From contig MU858084.1 of assembly GCA_033297075.1 (NCBI GenBank), positions 62,001 to 126,000 on the forward strand: a stretch of DNA of 64,000 nucleotides. Reading direction: 5' to 3'. Positions 11,159 through 23,589 of this stretch are shown piece by piece. Both the position numbers and the translations under genes were made by a program. The DNA is from Rhypophila decipiens. Its lineage: Eukaryota; Ascomycota; Sordariomycetes; Sordariales; Naviculisporaceae. The notes beneath the pieces are model-generated. The model was not told where the DNA came from. It made no database searches and saw only the letters and a list, made by a program, of their open reading frames with translations. The first letter of the stretch is position 1. Each line of letters opens with the position of its first letter.

Positions 11159-13802
11159 CGGCTGAGGAGAATTAATATTATGATTACTCGGTTATGGACG
11201 TTAATGAGAGGAGGCTGGACAGAAGAGATCGTGTGGTGTACTGTAGATGAAGCGCGGGTTGAAGCGAGCGTGGTGGCTTGAAGAAGAACCAAGTTCTCGG
11301 AGGATTGGAACATGAAGCGGGAAGGAAATGCGGATATTTAAACATCAAGTGTGCCCGCCCTCGAATCTCAATCTCCAAATGCGCAATGCTACGGCAAGAT
11401 CAATAATACCACCTCCAGTCTTCCGGGAGTTGTTAGCCTGGGAAAGGGGATATCTAAGTAGGTACTAATCTCGGGACTCGGCCAAGCCACGTGGTGATCG
11501 CATTAGTCGCCTCTTGTACGCATGCGCGTGACAATGACATGAGCTTAAAAGCGTCTTTTTCTCTGCCAATTTGCCCTTCTAGTCGATAGACTCTTTGCTA
11601 GCAGCTCAAGTGTGTTGCATCACAGGAAACTGGGAGGACCAAAAAGGATAGCAAAAAGCTTCGAGGTCAAAAACGCAAATAATCCAAGCGAGGGTTTGCC
11701 TTGTTTGGGGTTAGCCAGCGTGGGAACGCTAGCTTCAACTCAGGAATATTAGCAGCATCTTGAGGCAAAGTCGACGATGCCAAGCTTGGCTTGAAGCTGG
11801 GGAAATCCATATTTATGCACAGGCACCTCTTGGCAGGACCCCGAGAGGGGACCTCCTGCTTGAGTCAACCAAGGGTCCAAGGGCAAAGGAGAAAACAAGA
11901 CGCCGAGCCAAGTCACGCTCACTCAAGTCTCGAGCAACAAAGACTGCTGCTGCTACGGATACCTAATTTACTGCTGTGTTCGAATGTGTGATACCTAAGC
12001 ACAACGCACCGGGTCGCCGGGTACACGAGTCGTGACCGGCCTGAGTCCACGCGCAGGATCGCAAAGGATTCATATCAAATTCCCCAACAGCGGTAGCAGG
12101 AAACTTTTATGGACATCGGGCATCACAAACGTCGTCTTCTCCACCGTCTTTCGGGCTTCATTTTACTGCACCGGCTAATTCGGGTTCGCACGTACATGTA
12201 CATCGGACGGTTCGAGGCGTCGATAGTCTTGGATTCTTGAAGCACCCTCTCCATGTCGCCTCGGCGACCTGTCTTCAGTATGGTTGGAAACCGCCACTTT
12301 CGCCTTCTCACCTTGGAACCTCTAGACTATCTGGTTGGATTTCGCATCGATAGGGCGATTGGAGAGAGCACAAGGCGCGGTTGGCAGAGGCCGACATAAG
12401 AGCAGATTTCCAATATTGCATCAGTATTGCACAAGACTAACCAAGTTTGCTGGGCTGTTGGCTGCACGTTGACATTGTGAGCATGTCGACGCCGTCCGAT
12501 GGTCGATTGTAGCGGGCGGCCGGAGGGCTATAGTATAGGATTCAGGAACCACGGTACTGGAGAGAAATGGTTGGTGCCGGCTATGTGGGCTTTATATACC
12601 TTTCCTTGGTTTTGTGTTCAATATTGGCTCCTCTTTGCATATGCTCACTGCAAACACCCAAGCAAGTAACGAGTTCGTTGTTGTCAACTTGAACCAGACA
12701 CTCGCATGAGGACCCAACAGGCGCTGCTTCAAGATGTGATGATGCCCATCACGATCTATCAGGCAAATACCTTTGCCCCATGCAAGTATCCGTACTCGGT
12801 ATTCTGATGACCTTGTGCTTGAACTGTTCGGAAATGACATTTATATTTCCCCTGAAGTTTGCATTGGCTTCTTTGTCGAGGGGTAGAGATGAGTGCAGAG
12901 CCAGCATTGGCCCTGAAGCCAAACAGCCAGCACTAAGATCGCTATCCACACTGGTGGACTTGAGACTTGAGAAAAGATAAAGGGGCCTCATGCCCGTGAC
13001 GGAGGCTCCATCATCGTTCCACTGTCGCCAAGTCCTTCAGCCAGAGTCGAGATTCGAGACCTGCCCTGCCCAGCTGCCCTAGAAACCGTTTTCAAGGCCG
13101 CCCAAGTCTTTGCTCGGTTGCGTGGAATCTGATATGGGCCTTGGCAGGCCCCGTGCTGATGAGTTTGTTTTGACATCTGATCCGATCGTCGTCCCCATAG
13201 CCCGTACAATGGTCAATGTTCGACAATCCATTTCTTCCAATCTTCAATTTTCCATCATGAGAGGGCCTTCTCAACTGGGTCAGACCCTGGAACGGACGGA
13301 AATGAGGAGAAAATGGCAGAGTTGCAGAAATGCACGAGCTAGGACTTGTGCCAGGTTTGTAACCATCTTGGAGCAATGGGGCTAGGAAGACCCTCGCAGG
13401 CTCGCAGCAGCCCATTCATCCGCCCAAGCGAAGGAAGATTGCTGCTGGTAGCCCGCCAGGTCAATACCTGCGCTGTGCAAACAGCTCACCAACCTCTCAA
13501 CCGACAGTCAGACATGCACGCACTGACATCTCCCCGCACTTGGCATGGTTATGCAGTCACCGAGACGGCGAGAACCCCGTTCCTTCCAGGGATCTCTCCG
13601 TCTGATGATTAAGCTTTGCAAGTGCTGGATAAATGGCTAGGCTAACTCGAACCAAGAGGCTTTTGTTTGGGCTAGATGCTTCGAGTGACAGGTCGCTCGG
13701 CTTGCTCCGTCTCATGTCGTCGTCGTCAAGACGCCGTCTGTCTTGGAAGAGTCCATCGTGCCGGTTTTAACCTCCTAATAAAGGTCCGACTGACAAGACC
13801 AA

Positions 13803-13834
13803 GACCCCAAGACTCCAAGACTCCAAGACTCCAA
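13803..13834. repeat. Tandem repeat, 8-base unit GACTCCAA
   Basis: Three exact copies of GACTCCAA at 13811-13834, preceded by a one-mismatch copy GACCCCAA at 13803-13810. Confidence 0.9.
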
Positions 13835-14030
13835 GATATCTGCACGTGTAGAAACGGTGGTTTAGTGGAGACGAATAACCTCGTGGGAACGAGGGGCACT
13901 GGTAGGGAACAAAAAGAAAGGAACAAAGAAACTCACCCGGATTCCCCCACCATCCCGTCGTCAGCCACATTGCCGAATGAACCAGAGACATCACACACCC
14001 AGCTGCCGGCATTTACACGTACACCTTGAA

Positions 14031-14048
14031 TCAGTTTGGTCAGTTTGG
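14031..14048. repeat. Tandem repeat, 9-base unit TCAGTTTGG
   Basis: Two exact head-to-tail copies. Confidence 0.85.
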
Positions 14049-14419
14049 TCAGCGCGGCCCGTCAGCCAAAGCCGTGCTCACCGGTACGGGGGTGGCTGCA
14101 TAGCGGTGTAAATATTTACTTGGGTCAGCGGCTTGGCGGACAAGTTGTTTTTTCCCTCTCAGACTCTCCCCGTACAATATTTTGTGGCTGACACTTACCC
14201 GAATACGCCAAGTCACAAGCGATTGCAAATTATAATTGGCTGTTGGGCCCGCTGTACTGTCAAAGCGCAAGACTCCACGAAGCGCAAGTTGTGCGACAAG
14301 TGACCTAATGATATCCACCAGAGGCAAGAATGCACGCTCAGATATTGATAGAGATCGTATGATGCCGTCCTGGATGTCCTGGTTTTACGTGTACACACCA
14401 GTGCCAGTTGAAAGGTCAG

Positions 14420-14458
14420 TTGATAGCTGAGGTTGATAGCTGAGGTTGATCGCTAAGG
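14420..14458. repeat. Tandem repeat, 13-base unit TTGATAGCTGAGG
   Basis: Two exact copies and a third with two mismatches, head to tail. Confidence 0.9.
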
Positions 14459-16542
14459 TATCCAATACCGGTACTCGGACAGTGACCCAGATCTTTTCAA
14501 GCCCCTGAAAACCGGCAACATGGTTAACATGGTTCGGGAATCCAATTTCCTTGTCCAATCTGTTTCTGCTTTGGGAGAGCTCGTTGAGACTCTCGGAAAC
14601 GCCCAGTCAGCCTCACAGTAGCTAGACTTGTTCGTATTCGATTCGTCTTGCAAATCTGACGAGTCCGTAACCCGTAGAACTTGTGAATCTGCTCCCCCAA
14701 GGCCTTGGAGGTCCGGACGCTCCAACAGCTGGAGAGGTGCAAAACAACCCCTCCTCAGTCACCCCGCCAAACTAGCTTCCCCAGCCTTGGCGGCTCATCC
14801 CGGTCAGGGTCCTGCTGTCCAGATCACACTAGACTCTTCAAGGCTTAGTGACCCATCAACAAAAGTCAGGTGCACCAATCAGGGGTAACACCAGACCCTG
14901 ACAGTCTTGTCGTCCGATCTAATCCACTCCGCTCTCTTCAGCAGCGCCCCAGCGACTCCCAGTTGTGGTCCGTCCAGCCGATCGGGACCGTGGAGACTTT
15001 GACTGGCAGCTGAGACCTTGGACAGATCACGCACAGCGACAAGGACAGGGCAAATCCAGTATCTTGGGATGAGAAAAAGAAAGGAGAATCATATCCACCC
15101 TTTCCTCATGGGAAAAAAACCAAACATGTGAATCCCATGATATCTTTCCGTATTGGCAGAGTATTCCAAGGAAGCTGCAGTGGACAGACTCCATGTACTT
15201 GGATGACGGCAGTTGAGCTCGAGCACAACCTTGACTTTTCGTTCTCGGGAAGAAAAGTGTACACTACGCTATAGGGGAATGGGAGAAGATCTTCAACATT
15301 ATTTGCTGCCTATCATCATTGTGGGAACCCACACCGGGGCTCCCGCCGCCACCATTCCCAGCCCTCAGACCGTATGCGGTGTACCCGTCCCTGGACCCAG
15401 GCAGTCAGGACTCAGGGACCATGTAATTAACCTGCCGGGACAAACCCAGCTCCAAAACACAACCCAAACCCGCCTTTTTCTGCCTGTACACCACTGCAAC
15501 AGATCTTCACCGTCCTCCTTCTCCCTCCAAGTGATGAAAGGGGGCGGTGATGCCAGTGGAGTCTGCTCAACGTTCTTGGGATTTGGGACGAGCATCAGAC
15601 ACACACAACTAAAGAGAAACGACGCACCAAGGGCACGGTGTGATAAGAATATGTACGCTCAGATGGTTCCCTTGATTCCCTTCGCTTTCGTATTTCATGA
15701 TTTCATTTTATCCCGTTGACCTCTCTCCCGCTCTGGGTCTCGCCCTCGGTGGCTCGTACCATATCGAGGTCAAGCGCAGTCAGGTCAAGTCACCCGTTTT
15801 CTCGGGATCCTACATGCAGCCTTTCCTTATTCATCTTGAGCCTCTCTTCACGTCCCTTTTTCTCACCAGTGCTGAGTGCTCCCGTGCGCTTGGACCTTGA
15901 GCGGGTTGAGCTCGTCCATTCTTTACATTCACTCCCCCTCCCGCTTTCCCCTTTTGGTGCTTTTTTGTTACCTTGTCGCTACACTGCATTCTCGCCTTTC
16001 ACGTTGGCATCAACCATCACCCAAAGAAAGTACCACTGCCGTTGCGCCTAGGGGTGGTATTCGGTTTGCTATCCGAACACGTTCCCTCCCTGGTATAGTG
16101 CTAGGAAAACACAAACGTTAAACGAAGAGAAACCCAAGCAAATGAAACAAAGCTGGGGAGTTGACACATAATTAACACTTTGGTACCTGGCACTAGAATC
16201 GCCTGCCGGAGCAGCCCAGAGCCGCAGACGAGGTCGTTCCAGCTTCTTATATGCCGTGTGTCCCGCCCACTTGGTTCCAACAAGAATCAGTTTGTCCATC
16301 AGCAACCCCGTTCACTCGACGAATCAACACATATAGATGTGAACGAACTAGAAAGAAGGGGGGCTGTTCAACCATCACCAACTTGGCCGGCTCGAGACTC
16401 TGCTCCAAGTACTGGTATTAGCCAGTACAGCCAGCGAGCCAGCCAGCAAGACAACCTGACGTCCTTGCCAGACTGCCACTGCCACCACCCGTACCACTGC
16501 ACACGTGCCCGATTCGAGTCGTCTTCCCGACCGTGACCGACA

Positions 16543-17901
16543 ATGGCTGGCAACCAGCCCCTTTTCCCCGGCGACCCGGGATACGAGGAATATGCCGCCG
16601 AGAACAAAGGGCCCCTCATCCTCGGAGTGACTTCGTCTCTGACCATCCTCACCTTCTTGTTCGTCGCCGGCCGTATCTACTCTCGATTCCTCTCCGCCGG
16701 CAAGCTCGCCATCGACGATTACATTGTCATTGTCTGCATTGTATGTCTCGTACAGTATTTGCGCCCATAATTACACGATGAACATCGTAATGCTTACATG
16801 GGTATTTCCCAGTGTCTCTCGATATCCTACGTCGCCTTGGCGGCATGCGCCATCTCCTACGGCGCAGGTCGTCACGTCACCACCCTCGACCCGGCCCATG
16901 TCACGAAAGCCGTCTACTACACGGTTGTCTCTTTTGTCCCGGGAGTCACCTCCTTTATGCTTCCCAAATTCGCCGTCGTCATTCTCTTGGCTCGTCTTCT
17001 CGCCCCCGGAAAGATTCACCGCACCATCATGTGGGTCATCTGCGTCATCTATCTGCTCCTCACGGCCGGCATGTTGGTCATCAACTTTGCTCAGTGTACG
17101 CCGGCGGCAAAGCAGTGGGGTGCTGCCGAGGGAACATGCTGGGACCGCAAGATCACCGTCGATTACGCCATGATGTTGGGCGCCGTCTCGGTCGTCTTTG
17201 ACTTTTACCTGGCCGTCTGGCCGACCATTGTTCTCTGGGGGCTGCAGATGAACTGGAAGAAGAAGGTTGGTCTCAGTACTGCGCTGGGCTTTGGGTATTG
17301 GTAAGTCCATTTTAGGTTTTGGTGATTTTCATTCTTGAGTAAACTAACTAAACTGGGGGTTGTACAGCGCCGGTGCCGTCACCATTTACAAGACAAACAC
17401 TCTTCACGGTCTGCTCGATCTTCAAGACTTTACCTACGCCGTCGATGATGTCGTGCTCTGGACAAAGTACGTGTCACCCCGTTCTTCTTGTCAAGTCTCC
17501 AATTTCATACTAACCAATCCCGCAGCATTGAAGCCAACTTTGTCCTAATTGGAGCTTGCATCCCAACCCTGTACCCGCTCATCCGGCGCGTCTGGGGAGC
17601 GAGCGCCCTCGGCGGCAGCACAAACAAGTATAGCAACAACAAGAATAAGAACTCGTCGTCTGGTCCGTCAGGCCACGGCAGCAACAACGCCATCGTCACC
17701 ATCGGATCGATGCCCAAGAGGAGCCGCCACGACCGGCGCGCGGGAAGATCCGTCTCTGGCCTGGACACGTTCCAGGACAGCGACGACAGCAAGTACATTA
17801 TTCTCGAGGAGCGATCGTTCCAGACCAGCGAGGTGCACGATCCCGAACTCGCAAACCGGACGCAGGAAAAGATTCGACAGACCAAAGTGCAGGGATGGTA
17901 A
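16543..17901 (+). CDS. Pth11-like seven-transmembrane protein (fungal rhodopsin-type domain)
   Basis: Four exons: 16543-16740, 16813-17300, 17368-17466 and 17526-17901, giving 386 residues; all junctions keep phase with GT..AG borders. Seven hydrophobic helices lie between about residues 25 and 290. The pattern GRIYSRFL, DDYIVIV, CISYGAGRH, KFAVVILLARLLAPGK, CTPAAKQW, CWD and the final IEANFVLIGACIPTLYPLIR is typical of the large fungal family of Pth11-related receptors. An N-terminal CFEM domain is absent. The Ser/Asn-rich cytosolic tail of about 100 residues is basic and ends KVQGW. In plant pathogens, members sense surfaces or host cues, but most are uncharacterised, so the ligand is unknown. 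It is convergent with the permease gene. Confidence 0.85.
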
Positions 17902-19556
17902 TTTGCTAGGCAGCCGAGTGGCCTGATCTCATCCTCCTGCCTCCCTCGGAACTGCTGGCTTTGTTGCTTGTCTCTACCCTTGTTGAGCAAGTAAGATCTT
18001 GTTGTTGTCGGAATCAATCGTATTATATTGATGACCTATTGATAATGTTTTCTTGGACAAACCTGAACACTCATGTATGATGTGCCATCTGCCTCGGTGC
18101 TCCCCCCTTGTGATGACGACCTAACGCTGGACGGCGCGTGGACCTGGTTGGGAATGAGAAACTGGAACTGGGCTCACAATGGACCGACACATGGCTGCAT
18201 GTACTAATTATTACTATTACGGATTCACGGCCGGCCTTTTTTTATCTATTCTTTTTCACACATTTTCATTTGTACTTCTACCTCCATCTTCTGCCGTTCT
18301 ATGGCGTTGGACGGTTCCAATCAACACATTTACTCGATATACCCAGCGAATGTCATTTCAGATCTTCACGACACTCGTTCCGTAACTGCTTCCATCTTTG
18401 ATCTTGCAAACTAATGAGCGCAACAAAACCCAAACACACAAGAAGTAAGGAGTGTCAGGATGTCATGATGATTCTCGCTGCTGGAATCCACGGGCTTTCC
18501 ATCACCAACGAAACTTGCCGAGTGGAAGATTTAAATTTTGTTAGAACTGCATGTCAACACGAGCAGCAAACCCCTTTTCTTAGTCAACAGTGCAAAATCA
18601 GATTCAGGGGTCAGATTCGTTCGGGTAACGTCGGAACAAATCGGGTGGAGTAGAGCACAGAGCTTCGGAAACAAGGAGAGGACACAAAATCGGCCCATCG
18701 GGGGTATCCTGGTCCGGCCCGGCATCACCAAAACCGCCGACAGCCGACGGCTTCATTCAGGTTTCGACATTTTCCCAGCAGCCGACCACAGTCAGGCCGC
18801 CAAAGCACGTCCAAGCTGTTTCCAGGGTTGGCATCCCTCAGTTAGCCGTGTCAGCACTCGGTCCAGACCTGCCTCATCAAGACAAGGTCGTCCACTGCCC
18901 AGCAATACAAGATTATGGCCTGCGTTGGCATCATGGCGGTGGCGGTTTATATCATGGATATAAGATGACCAGACATGATAAGAAGAAACTGGGTATCTTG
19001 GCTCCATTCACCCTCGAACAATTAATTAACATGTCCCCGTAAGCAGCCCCCTGGGTCGTCCATGCACCTTGTACCAGGTAGATCGCCATTCATCTCGTTG
19101 CACGATCAAATTCCTCCAAAGTTTAAATCCCTCCATATCCACGAGTTCCCAGGTTCCCAGGTTCGTCCCATACTATCCCATGCTGAAGTAAATACACAAA
19201 ACTGTCGGTAACTTGACCGATCCCATACAAGTCGTGCTCCATCCCTGTGGCTATGATAACCAACAGGGAGCTAGCGACAAGAGCTGCTAGTTGAATAACA
19301 AACGTGGTATAATATAAACCCAGGCAACGCTAAACCTTGAACCAGACATGTAAAGGAAAAAGATATGATAAATAAACTCCTCCATCAACATGACGTCATG
19401 TTGCCTCGGCGAATCCACCAACAGCGGATTCAAGCAAACAGAGGGCAAAGAGACGATCCCGCGATCCCGGCGGGAGACGTGGGTGGAATCGTCGGGTGCC
19501 AAGATCAGTCGATGCATCTCCAGCCACCAATCCCCCGGCCAATTGAGGCGGAGGAC
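17902..19556. other. Intergenic stretch between the receptor and permease 3' ends
   Basis: About 1.65 kb between convergent genes, with no supported frame. A pyrimidine/T-rich run lies at about 18225-18310. Confidence 0.4.
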
Positions 19557-21364
19557 TTAATCATTCTTGACGGCATAGCCCTTCTTGGAATCGGGATCCT
19601 CTTCAGCGTTGGAGAGGACGCCCTGGCCGTGGGCGGTGCCGAGAGTCTCCGTCGGGGGGCCAGCGTAGTTACTATGGCCCCAGGCGGCGTACCACGCAAC
19701 GGCGATGGCGGTAAAGCCGACGAAAACAACAGACGCGTAGTTGATGGACGCGGTTGGGATGGGAATATAAGCTGGCATGCAAAACAGGGGCAGGGCAAAG
19801 GCGGACCAAGCTGTTTGCAGAGGGAGAGAGAGAGGGATTTGTTAGCGTCTTCATGAAATAACGAGATTGGGAAGTATATGGCTTTACATACCAACAGCCA
19901 CAATGTTGACAAACCAGCCGAGCTTGCCCAGGTAGAATCGTCCCTGTTTAACCTGTTGTCGTCCCTCGAGCATCGACACAGCAATCGGGGTGGCGTACGA
20001 CAGGGTCAAGGCAATGACGCCGACACCGGAAAAGGCGTTGAAGGCGGCCGGCGAGCCAAAGTAGATGACACCGAGAAGGATCTCGATGGCCGTGGCAAGC
20101 AGATTGGCATTCAAGGGCAGATCCAGACCGGTGTGGACCTGCTTCCACCACTTGGAGCCGGGGATGGCACCGTCACGGGCAAAGGCCCAGGTGCAGCGGG
20201 AGGTGGCAGTGGTGCAGGCAGTTCCGCAAAGGATGGCAAGAACCATGAGAGGAATTAGCAAGGCAATGGCGCCGCCAGAGCTTCCAACGGCCGACTTGAC
20301 GATGTAAGGAAGGGGCTGACCCGACGTAAGTCCAACCACGGTCTCCAGATCAGGGAGAACAAACATGAGGGGGATCAAGAACAAAAGGCCACCAACGGTG
20401 TTGATGACGATGGTCATGACCATGGCCTTGGGTACCTGCGTGGCTGGGTGCTCGACCTCCTCGCACATGCTGATGATCATGCCGGTCGATGAGGTAGCGT
20501 AGCCTGCGTGCAAGAGACCGACGCAGAAAGACCAGCCATCGGGCCACCCCGAGGTGGGCTCAAAGTGACCAAAGGCATAGGCGGCCGTGTGGCGACCTTG
20601 TTTGGCGACGGCCAAGACGGTGATCAAGATGGCAAAGATGCCCACAAAGGTCCAGAAAATGGCAAAGGTCTGCCCAGTCTCGTTAGCAACTGTCCGGAAC
20701 CATATCACGGGTCTGGATGCAAACTTACGTCCAACAGTGGCAGCCAGCGATTGCCAAAGACGGAAATGGCGTTGCAAAGCAAAGTCACGGCCAAAAAGGT
20801 CAAAAAGACCTGGTAGGTCTCTGCCTCCCAAACTCCCCCCGTGCCGTCCTCCTCCATCCCAAACACATTGACGCAGGCGACAAAGAAGAGCGTCGTGCCA
20901 AAATTGACAGCCAGCGTGATGGTGATGTTTCCCACTACATACAGCCACCCGCAAACGTAAGCCGCCACTCTCCGCCACGCTACCGGCGCAAGCATAAACG
21001 TCTGGTAGTAGACGCCGCCCGCCGTTGGGAACACAGAGGTAATCTCGCCCAGAGACGCCGCCACACAGAGAATGATCAAGCTAACAAGAACCCATCCCCA
21101 GATGACGACCACCGGACCGCCGCCCTGGAGGGGATAATACAGCGTCGTGGCGAGACCATAGGGAATGGATGCCAGCACGAACGACATGAAGGCCACCTGC
21201 CATGTTGACCGCCTGCGCGTGAGCTCCGCCTTGTAGCCGAGGGCCTCGAGGAGCTCGTCGGCTGAATCCGAGTCGTTAGCTTCGATGGCGCCGGGCTGGC
21301 GGAGCCGGCCCGGGTGAGGGGCCTCCGACGGCCCGGAGGCCGTTGTGGTGATCTGGGCGCTCAT
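19557..21364 (-). CDS. Amino acid/GABA/choline-type permease (APC superfamily)
   Basis: Three exons: 20729-21364, 19892-20669 and 19557-19810, giving 555 residues. Introns start GTAAGT and GTATGT and end CAG, in phase. The hydrophilic N terminus of about 50 residues is followed by about 12 hydrophobic helices. Landmarks are the first helix FVLASIPYGLATTLYY, the EITSVFPTAGGVYYQTFMLAP segment characteristic of fungal GABA/choline/amino-acid permeases of the APC group, and GTACTTATSRCTWAFARDGAIPGS. The likely role is proton-coupled uptake of an amino acid, GABA or choline at the plasma membrane; the substrate cannot be assigned. The C-terminal tail is cytosolic with a dilysine-like SKKGYAVKND end. 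Confidence 0.87.
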
Positions 21365-23376
21365 GACGTCGCGCTACCGTTGAACTGCTTTGGCGCTTGA
21401 TGCGGGTTAAAATTCAAGCCGCCGGTTTGGAATACAGCGCGCAACACACTCGGGCCTTGTCCAACGTTTTGTACCGAAGGCCTGCGACGGCGACTCTCGA
21501 AATGACTCGACGGGACGAAACTGTTTCAAGGACGAGGATACGTTGGAATCGCTTCTTTGCCACCAAACGCAGAATTTGGATAAGAAACCTGGATAAGGAA
21601 AAAGAAGAAAAAATTGGGTCAGCAAGGTAACTTCGAGTTCCAATGCAATGGAGATGTGGTGGAGCGCTGGGTTCCTAGTAGAGACCTGGACTCGTCCCAA
21701 CTTTCAAGTCCCGTCGCATTCACATGCGAACCACAGTGACGGGAACTGAGGACCCTCCGTGGCTTCAGAACCTTGCGCAATGGGGACGGAAGGCGCTTCG
21801 GGACGGCAGGACGATCGGATGTTATGAAGAAACTAATCAGGAGTCGGTCGCTTACCTTGAATACTGAAGTAAAACGTTTTTGGTTTTCTAGAGTTGAAGA
21901 CAGGAGGAACTCCCTATCATGAAGAATTTTCGCTCCTTTTTCTTTTCGTTTCTCGCGCTTCAGAGCGGTTTGTTCAGTGGGTGAAGAAACGAAGAGATGG
22001 TCGTGCAAGACTCCACAGTCCACAGCTTGGCGGAGGAGCGTGGGTTTTAGTGCATCTCTGGAAGCCACAAGACGAAGGAACGGCCCTTCAAAACGGGTTA
22101 AGCCGCCCAGCGATTGAGTTCCAAGAAGCTGTCGCTGCCTGTCAGGGTCATAAAAGCAAACATTAAGGCAGGGAATTTCCCATTCAATGTTCCCTGCATC
22201 GGCGTGCTTCCTTCGTGTGTTTTGCAGGAAACGACTTCCTCTTACGACATCCTTTATCTCCCAGGGCCCACACAAGCTTTCCTATCAGTATCGCAGCTTC
22301 CGATACGTTACCTGGCAGATGGAGGGCACAGGTGGGGTTACACTATGGTGGGGGAAACTGCGCCGCTGGGAGCGCTACTGGTTGATGCTGCAGGTTATCG
22401 TCAAAGTCCAGCGTCTGACCTGTCTGTGTGTTTACATACAATAGTGGTTGTGTACGGAGTAAGATCTCTTGAATTGGACGATATGGCATGTTTAACTCGC
22501 TTGGCATTGTTTCCTGATCATGGATCGAGTTGAATTGGGTTGGGCGTTGAGGCTAAAAAATGTCAAGATGAACCCATGACGACAGCGGCGTGGGGGGTTC
22601 TTTCGGTACGGAAGCTTTGTACGTAAGCAGCCGCTCCCCCGTTTTCTTCATTTTGCTGCGATTTGGTGCGGTGAGAAATGACAAGGAGAGCCTCGGTGAT
22701 GAGTCGGTGGGAGTACCAGACCCACTCAAGAAATGCGCTATACTCAATTGGGACATCCATGCCGATTTGGAGCTGTCTCTCTTGTAGCAGCGACCAAAGC
22801 CTGCAAATATCTTCTTCCCGAGTCGAGCTCCCCGAAATTGAAGGGGCCCTTATTTTATTCGTGCTTAGATGCATGTTTTGAGAATCTTTTCGCCGTACGT
22901 GGATATACGTTAGGGCCCCTTGTCGGCGGTCTGGAAAATGAGAATGGCTTGGCGGATCCAGTTACTCGATCGCCGAGCACCGGGGTAAACATCCCCCCCG
23001 ATGTGGGTCTCTCCGGAACGGATCGGGGGCAAACGGCGACATCCATGATCCCCGAACCGCCAGTCCGGGGACAACCTGGAAACCAATCGCGTATTGTTAT
23101 GAGCCAAGTTCCGCGTACAACATCCGGGCCTTTTCTTTCGCACTTGGTCAGTCGCTACATGTTATTGCTTCAAGGCATTTATTATAGGGGATTCTCACCC
23201 CTGGAGAGCACCCATGCGACGGCTGAAGTCGAGCGAGCCCAGTCCGAAAGAGTCGTTAGATGCCTCACCTTTTTTCCACATATTGGAGGCCATGGAGTAA
23301 ATACAGATCATGGATGAGAATATGGGTTTCTTGTAAAGAAACGTGAGAGCAAACGAGAAGGAGAACAAGTGTTCAG
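21365..23376. other. Intergenic stretch, no supported gene
   Basis: About 2 kb. The only long frame (21619-22275, minus) looks spurious. TACGGAGTA occurs at 22453-22461. Confidence 0.4.
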
Positions 23377-23589
23377 TTATTGATTCGGATTAGAGAGGTG
23401 TGCCGTTGAATTCTCACCTAGCACAGGACAGCACATCCGAGTTGGGAATCTCCTTCGGCCAGTCTGGAGTCTAGAGCTCGTGGCCCGCGTAGATGTCGTA
23501 GGGGGCTCCGTCGATGCCATTGTAGATTGGGATGGGCAAGCACTCATGGCGAGACCCAAGACCGAGGCGATGGTGATGGTCAGCTGCAT
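23377..23589 (-). CDS. Doubtful small secreted-protein gene, possibly frameshifted
   Basis: The 70-codon frame starts at a good ATG (23589) with a signal-peptide-like beginning, MQLTITIASVLGLAMSA. The rest is a Ser/Thr/Arg-rich stretch without known features. In another frame, starting at the same region, the DNA reads ECLPIPIYNGIDGAPYD and ends after a few more residues at a TAG; this looks more protein-like than the main frame. A one-base deletion after the signal peptide would explain both. No intron could be found to join them. It could equally be chance. Confidence 0.22.
   Translation of the reverse strand: MQLTITIASVLGLAMSACPSQSTMASTEPPTTSTRATSSRLQTGRRRFPTRMCCPVLGENSTAHLSNPNQ

Larger units (their letters stand above)
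11159..16542. other. 5.4 kb gene-poor stretch
   Basis: No frame on either strand shows a domain, a signal peptide or a consistent exon structure. Visible content is three short tandem repeats (13803-13834, 14031-14048, 14420-14458) and a pyrimidine-rich run at about 15690-16030 that could be a leader or promoter for the receptor gene at 16543. A long regulatory region or a noncoding transcript is possible but not shown. Confidence 0.5.

Noticed and set aside
15213..15719. 168-codon plus-strand frame in the 5.4 kb gap
   Set aside because: No features, and composition is like the surrounding noncoding DNA.
21619..22275. 218-codon minus-strand frame
   Set aside because: No domain, signal peptide, intron or codon bias; the amino-acid composition looks random.
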